Assembly: GCA_016286055.1 (NCBI GenBank)
Contig: JAEERW010000003.1
Span: forward strand, 124,001 to 188,000
Reading direction: 5' to 3'
Origin: Bacteroidales bacterium
GTDB taxonomy: Bacteria; Bacteroidota; Bacteroidia; Bacteroidales; UBA3824
Length of the DNA stretch: 64,000 nt
Both the position numbers and the translations under genes were made by a program. Positions 8,901 through 16,269 of this stretch are shown here, one piece after another; position 1 is the first letter of the stretch, and every line of letters starts with the position of its first letter. Under the pieces are notes generated by a model. That model searched no databases and was not told where the DNA came from. It saw only the letters and a program-made list of their open reading frames with translations.

Positions 8901-9565
8901 TCAATTGTCCTTGTTACTTCATCCTCAGATACTTCGTTGGATACTGCGTCGGATTTTTTTGTGATGCATTTTGTCCAATTGTTGTGGCTGTCGAAATCCT
9001 TGTAGGTGAATTCGAGGGTGCCGCAGGGCTCAAATTTAAACTCGCCGTTGTCTTCACACATTACGGTTGTGTTTTTTACGAGGCGGCTGTCTTTGTCGTA
9101 TTCGTAAGTGGTGAGCCAAACCTGACCTTCGCAGTAGGTGGTGTCGCGGATAATCTGCGAGCCTTCCCAAACGTAGATTTGCTCGTATTCCCAAGCACGT
9201 TGGCTGATGATGCGTCCCTTGCCGTCGCGAGTCCATTTTTCCAAGTCGGACACCTCGTTGGTCTCCTCGTTAAATGAGCGTTGCGGCTCTTCTAATTCAA
9301 ACGGGTTGTAGCCATCCACTTTGACGATGATGCCGCTTTTGTCGAATTCTACATTGTTGTTCATCTTTTTAACGTTGCCTTTGAGACCGTAGAATGCAAG
9401 GTCGTAGGGTTCGGTTTGTGATGGCGTAGAGACGCGATTCATCGCGTCTCCACCATTCGATACGGTTGTAGAATCGGCGTTGTTGCCGCTGTTTTGGTTC
9501 TGTTTTGCTCCGCACGCCATAAGCATAACGGCGGCGGCAGCGATTAAAAATACGTGTTTTTTCAT
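8888..9565 (-). CDS. Lipoprotein carrying an in-frame palindromic element
   Basis: A 225-residue lipoprotein (MKKHVFLIAAAAVMLMACG; lipobox LMAC). Residues 20-50 are a Gln/Asn/Ser linker in which a 28-bp palindrome (9426-9453) encodes roughly MNRVSTP. The rest has YD/RHS-like short strands such as WEYEQIYVWEG and LEFTYKDFDSHNNWT, reminiscent of Bacteroidetes proteins with toxin_WG- or RHS-like beta strands; I do not recognise a specific family. It lies 21 bp after the C_GCAxxG gene and so probably ends the leftward operon starting at 11627. Confidence 0.75.
   Translation of the reverse strand: MKKHVFLIAAAAVMLMACGAKQNQNSGNNADSTTVSNGGDAMNRVSTPSQTEPYDLAFYGLKGNVKKMNNNVEFDKSGIIVKVDGYNPFELEEPQRSFNEETNEVSDLEKWTRDGKGRIISQRAWEYEQIYVWEGSQIIRDTTYCEGQVWLTTYEYDKDSRLVKNTTVMCEDNGEFKFEPCGTLEFTYKDFDSHNNWTKCITKKSDAVSNEVSEDEVTRTIEYWE
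9426..9453. repeat. Interspersed palindromic element inside the lipoprotein gene
   Basis: gtagagacgcgat / atcgcgtctccac forms a 13-bp stem with one mismatch around a 2-nt centre. The core GTAGAGACG...CGTCTC recurs at 13129, 13822 and 20747. Here it lies in frame in the linker after the lipobox. Confidence 0.7.
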
Positions 9566-9586
9566 ATTGTTTTATATTATAATTTT

Positions 9587-9979
9587 TTATTCTATTCCCA
9601 AACATTCGCCCAAAATCTCAATGCCGTTGTATACACATTGCGGACAGGGGCAGAGGGGTTTGCCGTTGGTCATTGCTTTGAGGTCTTTGCAGATGGTGGC
9701 GCCGGATTTTTCTTTGAACTTTTGGACAATTTGGTTGGCGATTCTCGGGGTGCCCGCGCCGTTGTTGATAATTCCCGCCGAAATCACCCCACCGATAATT
9801 GCGCCGCAAGTTCCTCCCATTCCGCCCATTCCGGCGGCAAAGCCTGACGAAAGATTTTTGAGCGTATTCTCGTCAACATTCAGTTTGTCGGAATAAGCCT
9901 TTAAAACAGCCATTGCGCAGTTGCACACGCCGTTTTGTTTTAGTTCAAAGCCGTAGTTGGCTCGTTGTTGTATGGTCAT
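9587..9979 (-). CDS. C_GCAxxG_C_C family redox-type protein
   Basis: A 130-residue protein with no signal peptide. It has the spaced cysteines and glycine-rich core of the C_GCAxxG_C_C family: CNCAMAVL near residue 19, GMGGTCGAIIGG around 53-64, then CPCPQC near 110 and a final Cys. Family members are small, probably metal- or heme-linked redox proteins of anaerobes; their reaction is not established. It lies between two lipoprotein genes (gaps of 21 and 58 bp) and is the only evidently cytoplasmic product in this stretch. Confidence 0.85.
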   Translation of the reverse strand: MTIQQRANYGFELKQNGVCNCAMAVLKAYSDKLNVDENTLKNLSSGFAAGMGGMGGTCGAIIGGVISAGIINNGAGTPRIANQIVQKFKEKSGATICKDLKAMTNGKPLCPCPQCVYNGIEILGECLGIE

Positions 9980-10037
9980 AGTACTTAGTTTTATATGTTA
10001 GCAATGGTTTTTATGTTAACAATTTTCTCAAAACTAC

Positions 10038-11627
10038 TTAACGTGTTTTGGTTTTCACTGTGCTTTCATCTATGTAACTGTCGATGCAGTCGTATGGAGA
10101 GTCACCGATTACAATATCAGAGAGTTTGGGCGACGGAAGGTTTTTGAGTTTGGCTGTGGTGGTGTAACTGTCGCCTTCACCTTCGTTGAAATCGCCTTTG
10201 TATGTTCTTGCTTCAAAATCGTAGATTTGTGTGCTTGAACCATCCAACCCGCCATCGTCTATGAGTTTAAGAAGCACAAAATCATCATTTTGGAATTTGA
10301 GGGTGTAGTAATAGTCTTGGAATCCTCCGTCGCCACTACGGCGTGTCGTGATTATCAGTTTGCCATTTTCGATATCGGTTGAGTAATCATAGCAATTGCT
10401 CTCATCGGTTTCGTGAGGGAACACCTTGTATGTTTTAAACAAGTTGTATTTGCCGTCCTTGCTGCCGAAATATACAAAGAACCCCTTGTTAAACGCCACA
10501 GAGTCTTTGATGCCGTCGCCGTTGAGGTCGCCTGTGGCAAACTGAGGTTGGGTATCTGATTCATTATCAGTTTCAGGTTCGCCGACGGTGTTTCCTTTCT
10601 TATAAAATTTTATGCTCTTAATTACACCTTTGGGAGAATTAAACTCAATTATACAACCGTCATTTAAGAGTCGATAAATGTCGCCGTCGTATTCAGAAAA
10701 TTCCACAAAGCCGAGTTCCGGGTTGAGACAGTTAGAAAATTCGTTAGAAACCTCGTTGCTGCCCACCATTAGGAAGCCTGTGCCGGCGCAATAAAACTGA
10801 TAGCCATAATGTTCGGAAAATACTTCGATGGTATCAACCTTGCCCTCCGACGAAAGCGAAAGTTTAATGTCTCTTTTGGCGTTGCGGTTGAAATACATTG
10901 TGCGACCCATAGTGTTGATGTCGAATCCGGCGAGTTTTTGAGGAGGAACTTCGCCAAAACGGATGTTAGCCAAACCTTTGGAAGAAATGCAGCCAAAAAA
11001 CAAACCGCTGCCTGATGGTTCAAACTCAGAGCCGTTCCATTTGTAATGAAGTCTAAAATATTTGTCTTCGTTGCTGATGCAAGCGTCTATCATATCATCG
11101 TTGAAACGATATTCGCAGCCTTTTTTATTAAATGCGGTACGTGCCGAATCGCATTTCGGGTCATTGGGATTATAAAACCATAAACCCTCGGCATTGTTGA
11201 AATCATCGAACGATGGCTTGGGCAAAAGATTATTGTCTTCGGTGAGTGTGCCGTTTTTATAAAGGTAAGACTTAAAGGCTTCAACTTTAGATTCGCTATA
11301 ATCACCTGCATCCCAGTCGTTGGTGAGGATGTATACCGCAACGTATTCGCCATTGGATTTTGGAAAACATTGAACTTGGATAAAATATTCGCCAAACTGC
11401 GGATCTTCGGGGTCGGGATACGAACACCCATAAAACAGTTTGTTGTTGTCGGTGGCAGTGGCAGTGTCGGGCGTTTCCTTTGGGTTAATCTGTTTGCAGA
11501 TAGCGTGGGCGATATAGTCGGGCAGTGCCACGGTGTCGGTGTTTTGTGAGCCGCTGTTTTGATTTGCTCCACCGCAAGCACTTAGCATCAGAGCGGCGAG
11601 GGCTTTTGGTAAATGTTTGATTTTCAT
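10038..11627 (-). CDS. Paralogous lipoprotein with GDLNGDGIKD motif
   Basis: A 529-residue lipoprotein (MKIKHLPKALAALMLSACGG) closely related to the 764-2329 gene. It shares the GFDINTMGRTMYFNRNAK block, SLSSEGKVDTI, the acidic loop GDLNGDGIKD near residue 370, and the C-terminal YKGDFNEGEGDSYTTTAK segment. Its start resembles that of the partial lipoprotein at 741 (MKIKHL). A TATATTTG -7-like element (11666-11673, minus) lies about 40 bp upstream. It probably heads the transcript including 9587-9979 and 8888-9565. The anchor suggests an envelope location; the role is unknown. Confidence 0.85.
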   Translation of the reverse strand: MKIKHLPKALAALMLSACGGANQNSGSQNTDTVALPDYIAHAICKQINPKETPDTATATDNNKLFYGCSYPDPEDPQFGEYFIQVQCFPKSNGEYVAVYILTNDWDAGDYSESKVEAFKSYLYKNGTLTEDNNLLPKPSFDDFNNAEGLWFYNPNDPKCDSARTAFNKKGCEYRFNDDMIDACISNEDKYFRLHYKWNGSEFEPSGSGLFFGCISSKGLANIRFGEVPPQKLAGFDINTMGRTMYFNRNAKRDIKLSLSSEGKVDTIEVFSEHYGYQFYCAGTGFLMVGSNEVSNEFSNCLNPELGFVEFSEYDGDIYRLLNDGCIIEFNSPKGVIKSIKFYKKGNTVGEPETDNESDTQPQFATGDLNGDGIKDSVAFNKGFFVYFGSKDGKYNLFKTYKVFPHETDESNCYDYSTDIENGKLIITTRRSGDGGFQDYYYTLKFQNDDFVLLKLIDDGGLDGSSTQIYDFEARTYKGDFNEGEGDSYTTTAKLKNLPSPKLSDIVIGDSPYDCIDSYIDESTVKTKTR

Positions 11628-11747
11628 TTGAGTAATGGTTTTGATTTATAGTTATTAATACATTGCAAATATAAGGAAAAATGGGAATGGGGATATATTT
11701 TTTTGGAAAATATTGTTTGGTATTGAAGTGTGTTGGAGTGTTGGAGT

Positions 11748-11856
11748 GCGGACGGCTCGTCCGCTTTACAAGTAAAAAATGCCATATTTTTATGGCAGGC
11801 GAGCCGCCAGCATTCCAAGGGGTTGCAGGTGTTGAAATGGCAGGCGAGCCGCCTGC
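11748..11856. repeat. Three REP-like palindromes downstream of the RAYT gene
   Basis: Elements lie at 11748-11764 (GCGGAC-ggctc-GTCCGC), 11795-11811 (opposite orientation, one stem mismatch) and 11840-11856 (GCAGGC-gagcc-GCCTGC). Each is flanked on one side by TTGGA(A/G)T, giving a consensus TTGGANTGC-R-G-R-CGGCTCG in both orientations. This is the layout expected of REP sequences mobilised by a RAYT transposase. Confidence 0.8.
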
Positions 11857-11874
11857 ACTCCAACTCCAACTCAA

Positions 11875-12594
11875 CTATTGAAAAGCACTACTCCAACGAT
11901 ATTCTTGTGGAGAAGATACAAAGCCGGCTTTAACGGGATTGTTGTGTATGTAGTTGACTACCTTTTGATAATGGTTGTAGTCGCGGATATAACGGTCGAA
12001 ATATTCTGCCATCCAAACCTGTCCGGTGCGGTTAAGTAACTTGTTGATTTGGTGCGCTGTATACGAACGCCAACTATGCAACACCTCCGACAAAGATATG
12101 CCACTAAACATTTCTACTAATACGTGAACGTGGTTGGGCATAATGCACCAACATAAAAGATTGTATTTCTTGCCATTATGAAACATCAAATTATCTTTAA
12201 CAATTTGAGCGACATTGTCGTTTCGCAAAAAACACTCACCATAACCTTGATTTTCGTATTTATCAATTAAAAGAAGGAGTTTTCGTTGGTGCAGGAGCGT
12301 GGACGGCTCGTCCGCGTTATTTCCAAAGTGTGGCAATTGTTGGAATGCGGACGGCTCGTCCGCGATATTAGGCAGGCGAGCCGTCCGCATTCCAACATTA
12401 GCCGCTTGCTTTTCTTGTTGAGGCAGGCGAGCCGCCTGCACTCCATCTCCAATTCCAACTTCTTCCTTCCATTTATCTATGATTTCTTTGGGGAGGGAGT
12501 CGTAAAGCCGGTACGTTATCATTTGATAACGTTGGTTCTCAAAGTGCGGCAAATAATTGCGGCAATGATTTTGAATGTCGGATTCGTGGCTCAT
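11875..12594 (-). CDS. RAYT / IS200-like Y1 transposase with REP elements inside its frame
   Basis: A 239-residue REP-associated tyrosine transposase. The HUH motif is PNHVHVLVE (His155, His157), and the likely catalytic Tyr is Y215 in NYIHNNPVKAGFV, followed by the family-typical EYRWSS end. Residues about 50-102 are an extra segment (QAARLP, TARLPNIADEPS, ADEPSTL) encoded by four REP-like palindromes at 12299-12439, so the gene carries its own presumed substrate. Its ATG overlaps the stop of the upstream lipoprotein by one base (TAATG), indicating translational coupling. RAYTs cleave and move REP/BIME hairpins; whether this copy is active with the insert is unknown. Confidence 0.9.
   Translation of the reverse strand: MSHESDIQNHCRNYLPHFENQRYQMITYRLYDSLPKEIIDKWKEEVGIGDGVQAARLPQQEKQAANVGMRTARLPNIADEPSAFQQLPHFGNNADEPSTLLHQRKLLLLIDKYENQGYGECFLRNDNVAQIVKDNLMFHNGKKYNLLCWCIMPNHVHVLVEMFSGISLSEVLHSWRSYTAHQINKLLNRTGQVWMAEYFDRYIRDYNHYQKVVNYIHNNPVKAGFVSSPQEYRWSSAFQ
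12299..12439. repeat. Four REP-like palindromes within the RAYT coding region
   Basis: Elements lie at 12299-12315, 12347-12363, 12372-12388 and 12423-12439. The first two are in one orientation and the last two are inverted. The 12372 element is a hybrid, with one arm of the GCAGGC type and the other of the GTCCGC type. All share the ggctc/gagcc centre and the TTGGA(A/G)TGC flank of the set at 11748-11856. Inside the frame they encode repeated ARLP and ADEPS peptides. Confidence 0.85.
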
Positions 12595-13292
12595 TACTCT
12601 TTAAACTTCACAAATTTTTCACCGTTCCATTTGTATGTTACACGTTGGTATTTTTCTATTTCTTGAAATTCTTCGCCTTCCTCTAAGCCTGAGGGCAATA
12701 CGTCAATACTTAACACTCCTTCGAAATATGAGGATGTAAAATCATCGGTTAATTGGGCTATTCTTTCAGCATCGGCGGCGTTGCCATCTGACACAAAATC
12801 AGTATATTGCGGTTTAGGAAACATATCATCGGCGTTTGTGAGTTTGTCGTTGATATAGTTGTAGTGATTGTCGTAATTGTATACATAGCCCGATTCCATT
12901 GCACATACGTGTACAATTACAAAAAAACCGCCTGATTTATATGGGAAGAAATAGTAATTTTCGTCGGTGCGGTTATCTCCGTCAGGTATTTCGGATTTAT
13001 AAAAAGAATAAACCGTGTCGGCGTAAGCGGTGGGCAGTTGTGCGGCATATTGTTTCACACGGTCGATGTAGGTTTTTTGTGTTGGATCATCGGCGGGTGA
13101 TTCGTCAACGGGTGATTCGTCAACAGGTGTAGAGACGTCACATTGTGGCGTCTCTACCGTGGCGGCGGTGTCGGTGTTTTGTGTGGCAGTGGTATCGGTG
13201 TTTGTCGCCCCGTTATTTTGATTTTGATTTGTGCCTGAGCCGCAAGAATATAGCGTAATAGCGGCAAGGGCAATGATGATAGATTTTTTCAT
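12594..13292 (-). CDS. Lipoprotein with palindromic element in its linker
   Basis: A 232-residue lipoprotein (MKKSIIIALAAITLYSCGSG). The linker at residues 20-70 is Asn/Thr-rich and includes VETPQCDVSTP, encoded by the 29-bp palindrome at 13129-13157, then a 15-bp tandem duplication giving PVDESPVDES. The C-terminus YKWNGEKFVKF matches the end of the neighbour at 13305-13955 (YKWNGEKFIKQ), so the two are paralogues. It lies 12 bp after that neighbour and overlaps the RAYT start by one base. No enzymatic motif was seen. Confidence 0.8.
   Translation of the reverse strand: MKKSIIIALAAITLYSCGSGTNQNQNNGATNTDTTATQNTDTAATVETPQCDVSTPVDESPVDESPADDPTQKTYIDRVKQYAAQLPTAYADTVYSFYKSEIPDGDNRTDENYYFFPYKSGGFFVIVHVCAMESGYVYNYDNHYNYINDKLTNADDMFPKPQYTDFVSDGNAADAERIAQLTDDFTSSYFEGVLSIDVLPSGLEEGEEFQEIEKYQRVTYKWNGEKFVKFKE
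13095..13124. repeat. 15-bp tandem duplication in the lipoprotein linker
   Basis: The unit gggtgattcgtcaac occurs twice without spacing, encoding a repeated VDESP-type pentapeptide next to the palindromic element. Confidence 0.7.
13129..13157. repeat. Interspersed palindromic element, copy in the 12594-13292 gene
   Basis: The arms gtagagacgtcac and gtggcgtctctac surround a 3-nt centre. The 29 bp are the exact reverse complement of the copy at 13822-13850. In the gene's frame it reads VETPQCDVST. Confidence 0.8.
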
Positions 13293-13304
13293 AATATGTT
13301 TCTT

Positions 13305-13955
13305 TTATTGTTTAATAAACTTTTCCCCATTCCATTTGTACTCGGTATGTTTTTCTTCACCGAGGTTGAGGGTAAAGCCTTCGGCGGTGAATTTGGAGAG
13401 CGAAACGTCGGGTTCGAGCCACATCATTTCTTTGTTTTGCTGCATCACGTAGTTGTCGTCGAAGGGCGGAAACTGATTTTCGGCAAGGGTCAAAGTTCCG
13501 TTGTTGTAGATAAAAGGTTGCAGTTGAAAAGTTGCAGGACCGCCGTCGGGGTCGTCCTCACTTTCAAGATACCAAAGTGCATAATAACCACCATTTTTGA
13601 GAGGGTAACAAGCAATGGTGTGGGTTTCCCAAAATTCGCCGTCCATTGTAAACGATGCTACTGTGGGTGATTGCACATTAAGCATTGGAATATAAGTACT
13701 TATAAGGTCTTCGGGCGAAGCGTCGATACCAAACCAACCGCCTTTAAGATATTCTTTCCAAATGTCGATTATTACGGTATCCTTTGTAACAATGGGTTTG
13801 GTTGTTTCTGTTGTGGGCGTTGTAGAGACGCCACAATGTGACGTCTCTACATTGGCGGTGGTATCGGTTTGGTTTCCACCATTCTGTTGTGTTTTGTTGC
13901 CGCACGACGATAATGCAAGGGCGGCAAGGGCAATGATTGTGAGTTGTTTTTTCAT
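13305..13955 (-). CDS. Lipoprotein with palindromic element in its linker
   Basis: A 216-residue lipoprotein. I take the ATG at 13955, since it gives MKKQLTIIALAALALSSCG, a proper lipoprotein signal; a longer frame would run into the upstream gene. Right after the lipobox the palindrome at 13822-13850 encodes VETSHCGVST, followed by a Thr-rich stretch. Its C-terminus (YKWNGEKFIKQ) is shared with the 12594-13292 protein. It sits 19 bp after the gene at 13975-16005. It is presumably an outer-membrane or periplasm-facing lipoprotein; no known domain was seen. Confidence 0.8.
   Translation of the reverse strand: MKKQLTIIALAALALSSCGNKTQQNGGNQTDTTANVETSHCGVSTTPTTETTKPIVTKDTVIIDIWKEYLKGGWFGIDASPEDLISTYIPMLNVQSPTVASFTMDGEFWETHTIACYPLKNGGYYALWYLESEDDPDGGPATFQLQPFIYNNGTLTLAENQFPPFDDNYVMQQNKEMMWLEPDVSLSKFTAEGFTLNLGEEKHTEYKWNGEKFIKQ
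13822..13850. repeat. Interspersed palindromic element, copy in the 13305-13955 gene
   Basis: The arms gtagagacgccac and gtgacgtctctac surround aat. It is identical, but inverted, to the copy at 13129-13157, and both preserve an open frame in their host gene. Confidence 0.8.
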
Positions 13956-13974
13956 AATGAAATATGTTATATTA

Positions 13975-16005
13975 TTAATCATCAAGGAAATTATCTTTTG
14001 AGCCTCGGTCAAAATATCCAAGTTTTACCTCGGATAGTTTTTTGAGATTTCGAGCAGGAAATGTGGTGGTGGTTTTGCCTTCTACTTTTTGATTGGTGAG
14101 AAAGTTGTACGAAATGGGTGCTGATTCGCTCCATTCGTCTTTGCCGCCAATTAGGTAGAAGTCGCCATCTTGAAAACGAAACATATAAGTGAGTATGGTG
14201 GTGGATTCAAATTCGTAGAGGGTTTGAATGCGAAGTACGCCCTTGTCGGTGATTGAAATTGAGGAAACGTCTTGGGCATTAGCACATTCGGCAACAAGTT
14301 TTCCTCCGCCTTTGTCATTTCCAAAATACACACCAACATATTCACCGCCGCCGTCGCCGTGAATTGCTATTGCATAATCTTTTATGCCGTCTTGGTTGAG
14401 GTCGCCTTCGGCTGAAACTGGTTCGGTATATGCTTCTGAAACATCAGATAAAGATGATGTTGAAGAAGGGAACATTCCTGAAAATACGTTATCCGAAGTA
14501 GCATTTTCCTCTTCATCCTCCTCACCATTGGTAAATTTGCTACCGTTCCATTCATAAAGTTTGAAATCTTTTTCCGACATATTGTCGTAATGGAGTCCAT
14601 CGTCATCAAAACTGAGTTGGTAACCCGCATCGTTGAACGGGCGTTGTGGAATGGCTATTTCGGCGGGAGTGAATTTGCCATTGCTGTGGTGCCACCATTG
14701 TGCGGTGCCCGGGTCGGCTCCCTCGAAAGATGCGGTCTTTATTAACAACACATATTCGCCGCCTTGCGATGCAGGATAAACTTGAAAATGATAGTCACCA
14801 TTTTCGAAATCAACTGATATATTTTTACCAATGCCACTAAGCCGTTTGAACTTGCCTAAGCCGTTGATTCGCTCCATAATATTAAAGGCTTTGAAAATGT
14901 TTTTGGTTTCGGGAAGTAGACTTGTACATTTTTCAAGTTCGTCATCGATGCTTACCGAAAATGGTACGGTGTAAACGTGTATGGTTTCGATAGGCGAATT
15001 TTCGTCTTTGGCGGTGTATTCTCTAAATATGTCTAACAAATCATATTCATCGTGTTTTAGACGATATGTTACAACCAATTTGCCATCTTTTTGGGTTTTG
15101 GTGAGAGTGGAGTCGTTAATTTGAGAAAGAACGTTTTTGATAGGCAGTCCAATAGCGGCGGGGAGTCCCGTTACCGAATCTCTACATTCGGGAGCCAATG
15201 CCAACTTGCTGTCTAATAGATAATAACCCGATACCTTGCCATCGTTTAATTCAATTTTAGCAATGGCATTGCCCTTAGAATCTTTGAAAACACCGTCGGA
15301 ACCGATAACAAATTTATCGTCGGGTTGGCTGTTGATGTTGAAATAAGAATACTTGTTGTCGAAGTACGAAAAATTACCGGTTTGAATATCGTCGGCATTT
15401 TGCATCAGCGGAGTGGACGGAACGGCTACAAATTTGCTGCCCGACCAATAAAACTGAATAGGCCAAAAATACCGCGACCGAGTTTCAAACCGTGTGTTGA
15501 AAAAATTGTAATAAACTCCAAAGGCACTATTTTGGTTGATGTTGCCAATTTGGAAAAATATTTCCGGAAAAATTTCTGTACTGTCGATAGGTGTGATTTT
15601 GTTTTGGCTGTAATGCACGGCATACACCGTTTTAATAACACGGGTTGAGCCTTCCACCGTTTCGTCGATTTTTTTGTGTACCACGCCAATCCACGACGAA
15701 TCGTTTTTTTGGTAACATTTTAGTTCTACAAAATTATGGATATTCATATCGTCGTATCTCGACCACATATTGTATTCGATACATTTATAAGTGTTTGAGG
15801 CTGTGTCGATGTCCATATCTTCTTCACCACCAAAGTCGCTATCCTCTTCAAGAAGAAGTTCCCAAATTTTTTCTGCGATATTTTCTTTTGGTTCCACAAA
15901 TGTAAATTCAGGAATCGAGTTTTCTTGGTTTTGTTGAGTTGAGCCTCCTCCGCACGATGATAATGTAAGTGCAGCAAGGGCTAAGATTAAGAGTTGTTTT
16001 TTCAT
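13975..16005 (-). CDS. Large paralogous lipoprotein with GDLNQDGIKD motif
   Basis: A 676-residue lipoprotein (MKKQLLILALAALTLSSCGGG). It seems to contain several repeated modules: WSGSKFVAVPS and YEWNGSKFTNG mark the ends of two similar beta-rich units, followed by an acidic calcium-loop-like GDLNQDGIKD near residue 535, and a C-terminal part (TDKGVLRIQT, LIGGKDEW, YNFLTNQKVEG) shared with the partial lipoprotein at 1-741. A CAAAGATA box (minus-strand TATCTTTG) near 16041 is a likely -7 element. It heads a tight leftward set with 13305-13955, 12594-13292 and the RAYT. The function is unknown. Confidence 0.85.
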   Translation of the reverse strand: MKKQLLILALAALTLSSCGGGSTQQNQENSIPEFTFVEPKENIAEKIWELLLEEDSDFGGEEDMDIDTASNTYKCIEYNMWSRYDDMNIHNFVELKCYQKNDSSWIGVVHKKIDETVEGSTRVIKTVYAVHYSQNKITPIDSTEIFPEIFFQIGNINQNSAFGVYYNFFNTRFETRSRYFWPIQFYWSGSKFVAVPSTPLMQNADDIQTGNFSYFDNKYSYFNINSQPDDKFVIGSDGVFKDSKGNAIAKIELNDGKVSGYYLLDSKLALAPECRDSVTGLPAAIGLPIKNVLSQINDSTLTKTQKDGKLVVTYRLKHDEYDLLDIFREYTAKDENSPIETIHVYTVPFSVSIDDELEKCTSLLPETKNIFKAFNIMERINGLGKFKRLSGIGKNISVDFENGDYHFQVYPASQGGEYVLLIKTASFEGADPGTAQWWHHSNGKFTPAEIAIPQRPFNDAGYQLSFDDDGLHYDNMSEKDFKLYEWNGSKFTNGEEDEEENATSDNVFSGMFPSSTSSLSDVSEAYTEPVSAEGDLNQDGIKDYAIAIHGDGGGEYVGVYFGNDKGGGKLVAECANAQDVSSISITDKGVLRIQTLYEFESTTILTYMFRFQDGDFYLIGGKDEWSESAPISYNFLTNQKVEGKTTTTFPARNLKKLSEVKLGYFDRGSKDNFLDD

Positions 16006-16110
16006 AATGATATGCGTTTATTGTTTAATGTTTAATATGGCAAAGATACAAAAAAAATATTTTTGCAATCTCAATCATTATTTTTATTTTTGCAACTGAT
16101 AAACTAAAAA

Positions 16111-16212
16111 CCGCAGCCACTATGCCGTCAGAAGGAATATGATGGCTTTTCTATTGATATGATTTCAAAATACACCAAACTTACGTCGGAGGAAATTGAG
16201 AAAATATCATAA
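16111..16212 (+). pseudogene. C-terminal remnant of an Rpn/PD-(D/E)XK-type transposase-nuclease
   Basis: An open stretch ending at TAA 16210-16212 encodes KEYDGFSIDMISKYTKLTSE and then EIEK. This matches the characteristic tail (GxSIexIskyTgLsxeEIekL) of Rpn-family or similar Bacteroidetes nuclease/transposase proteins. Nothing upstream continues the frame (a TAA lies just before it), so only the tail is left. The identification rests on the tail motif alone. Confidence 0.5.
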
Positions 16213-16219
16213 TAAAACA

Positions 16220-16245
16220 ACAGCCGCAATATTTACTGCGGCTGT
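16220..16245 (-). terminator. Terminator after the 16270-17823 lipoprotein
   Basis: A 9-bp perfect stem acagccgca/tgcggctgt with an 8-nt loop. On the minus strand it is followed by TTGTTTTATT. It may act in both directions. Confidence 0.6.
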
Positions 16246-16269
16246 CATATTAGTTTGTTTTATAAAAAT

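Noticed and set aside
11485-11874. Protein rich in AGGSPAI repeats on the minus strand
   Set aside because: It is only the REP palindromes read as codons and overlaps a lipoprotein gene.
11748-12439. CRISPR array from the repeated GGCTCG units
   Set aside because: The units are palindromes in alternating orientation with irregular spacing and sit partly in a coding frame; there are no cas genes.
13956-14021. N-terminal extension of the 13305-13955 lipoprotein
   Set aside because: It would overlap the upstream gene and hide the signal peptide; the ATG at 13955 gives a standard lipoprotein start.
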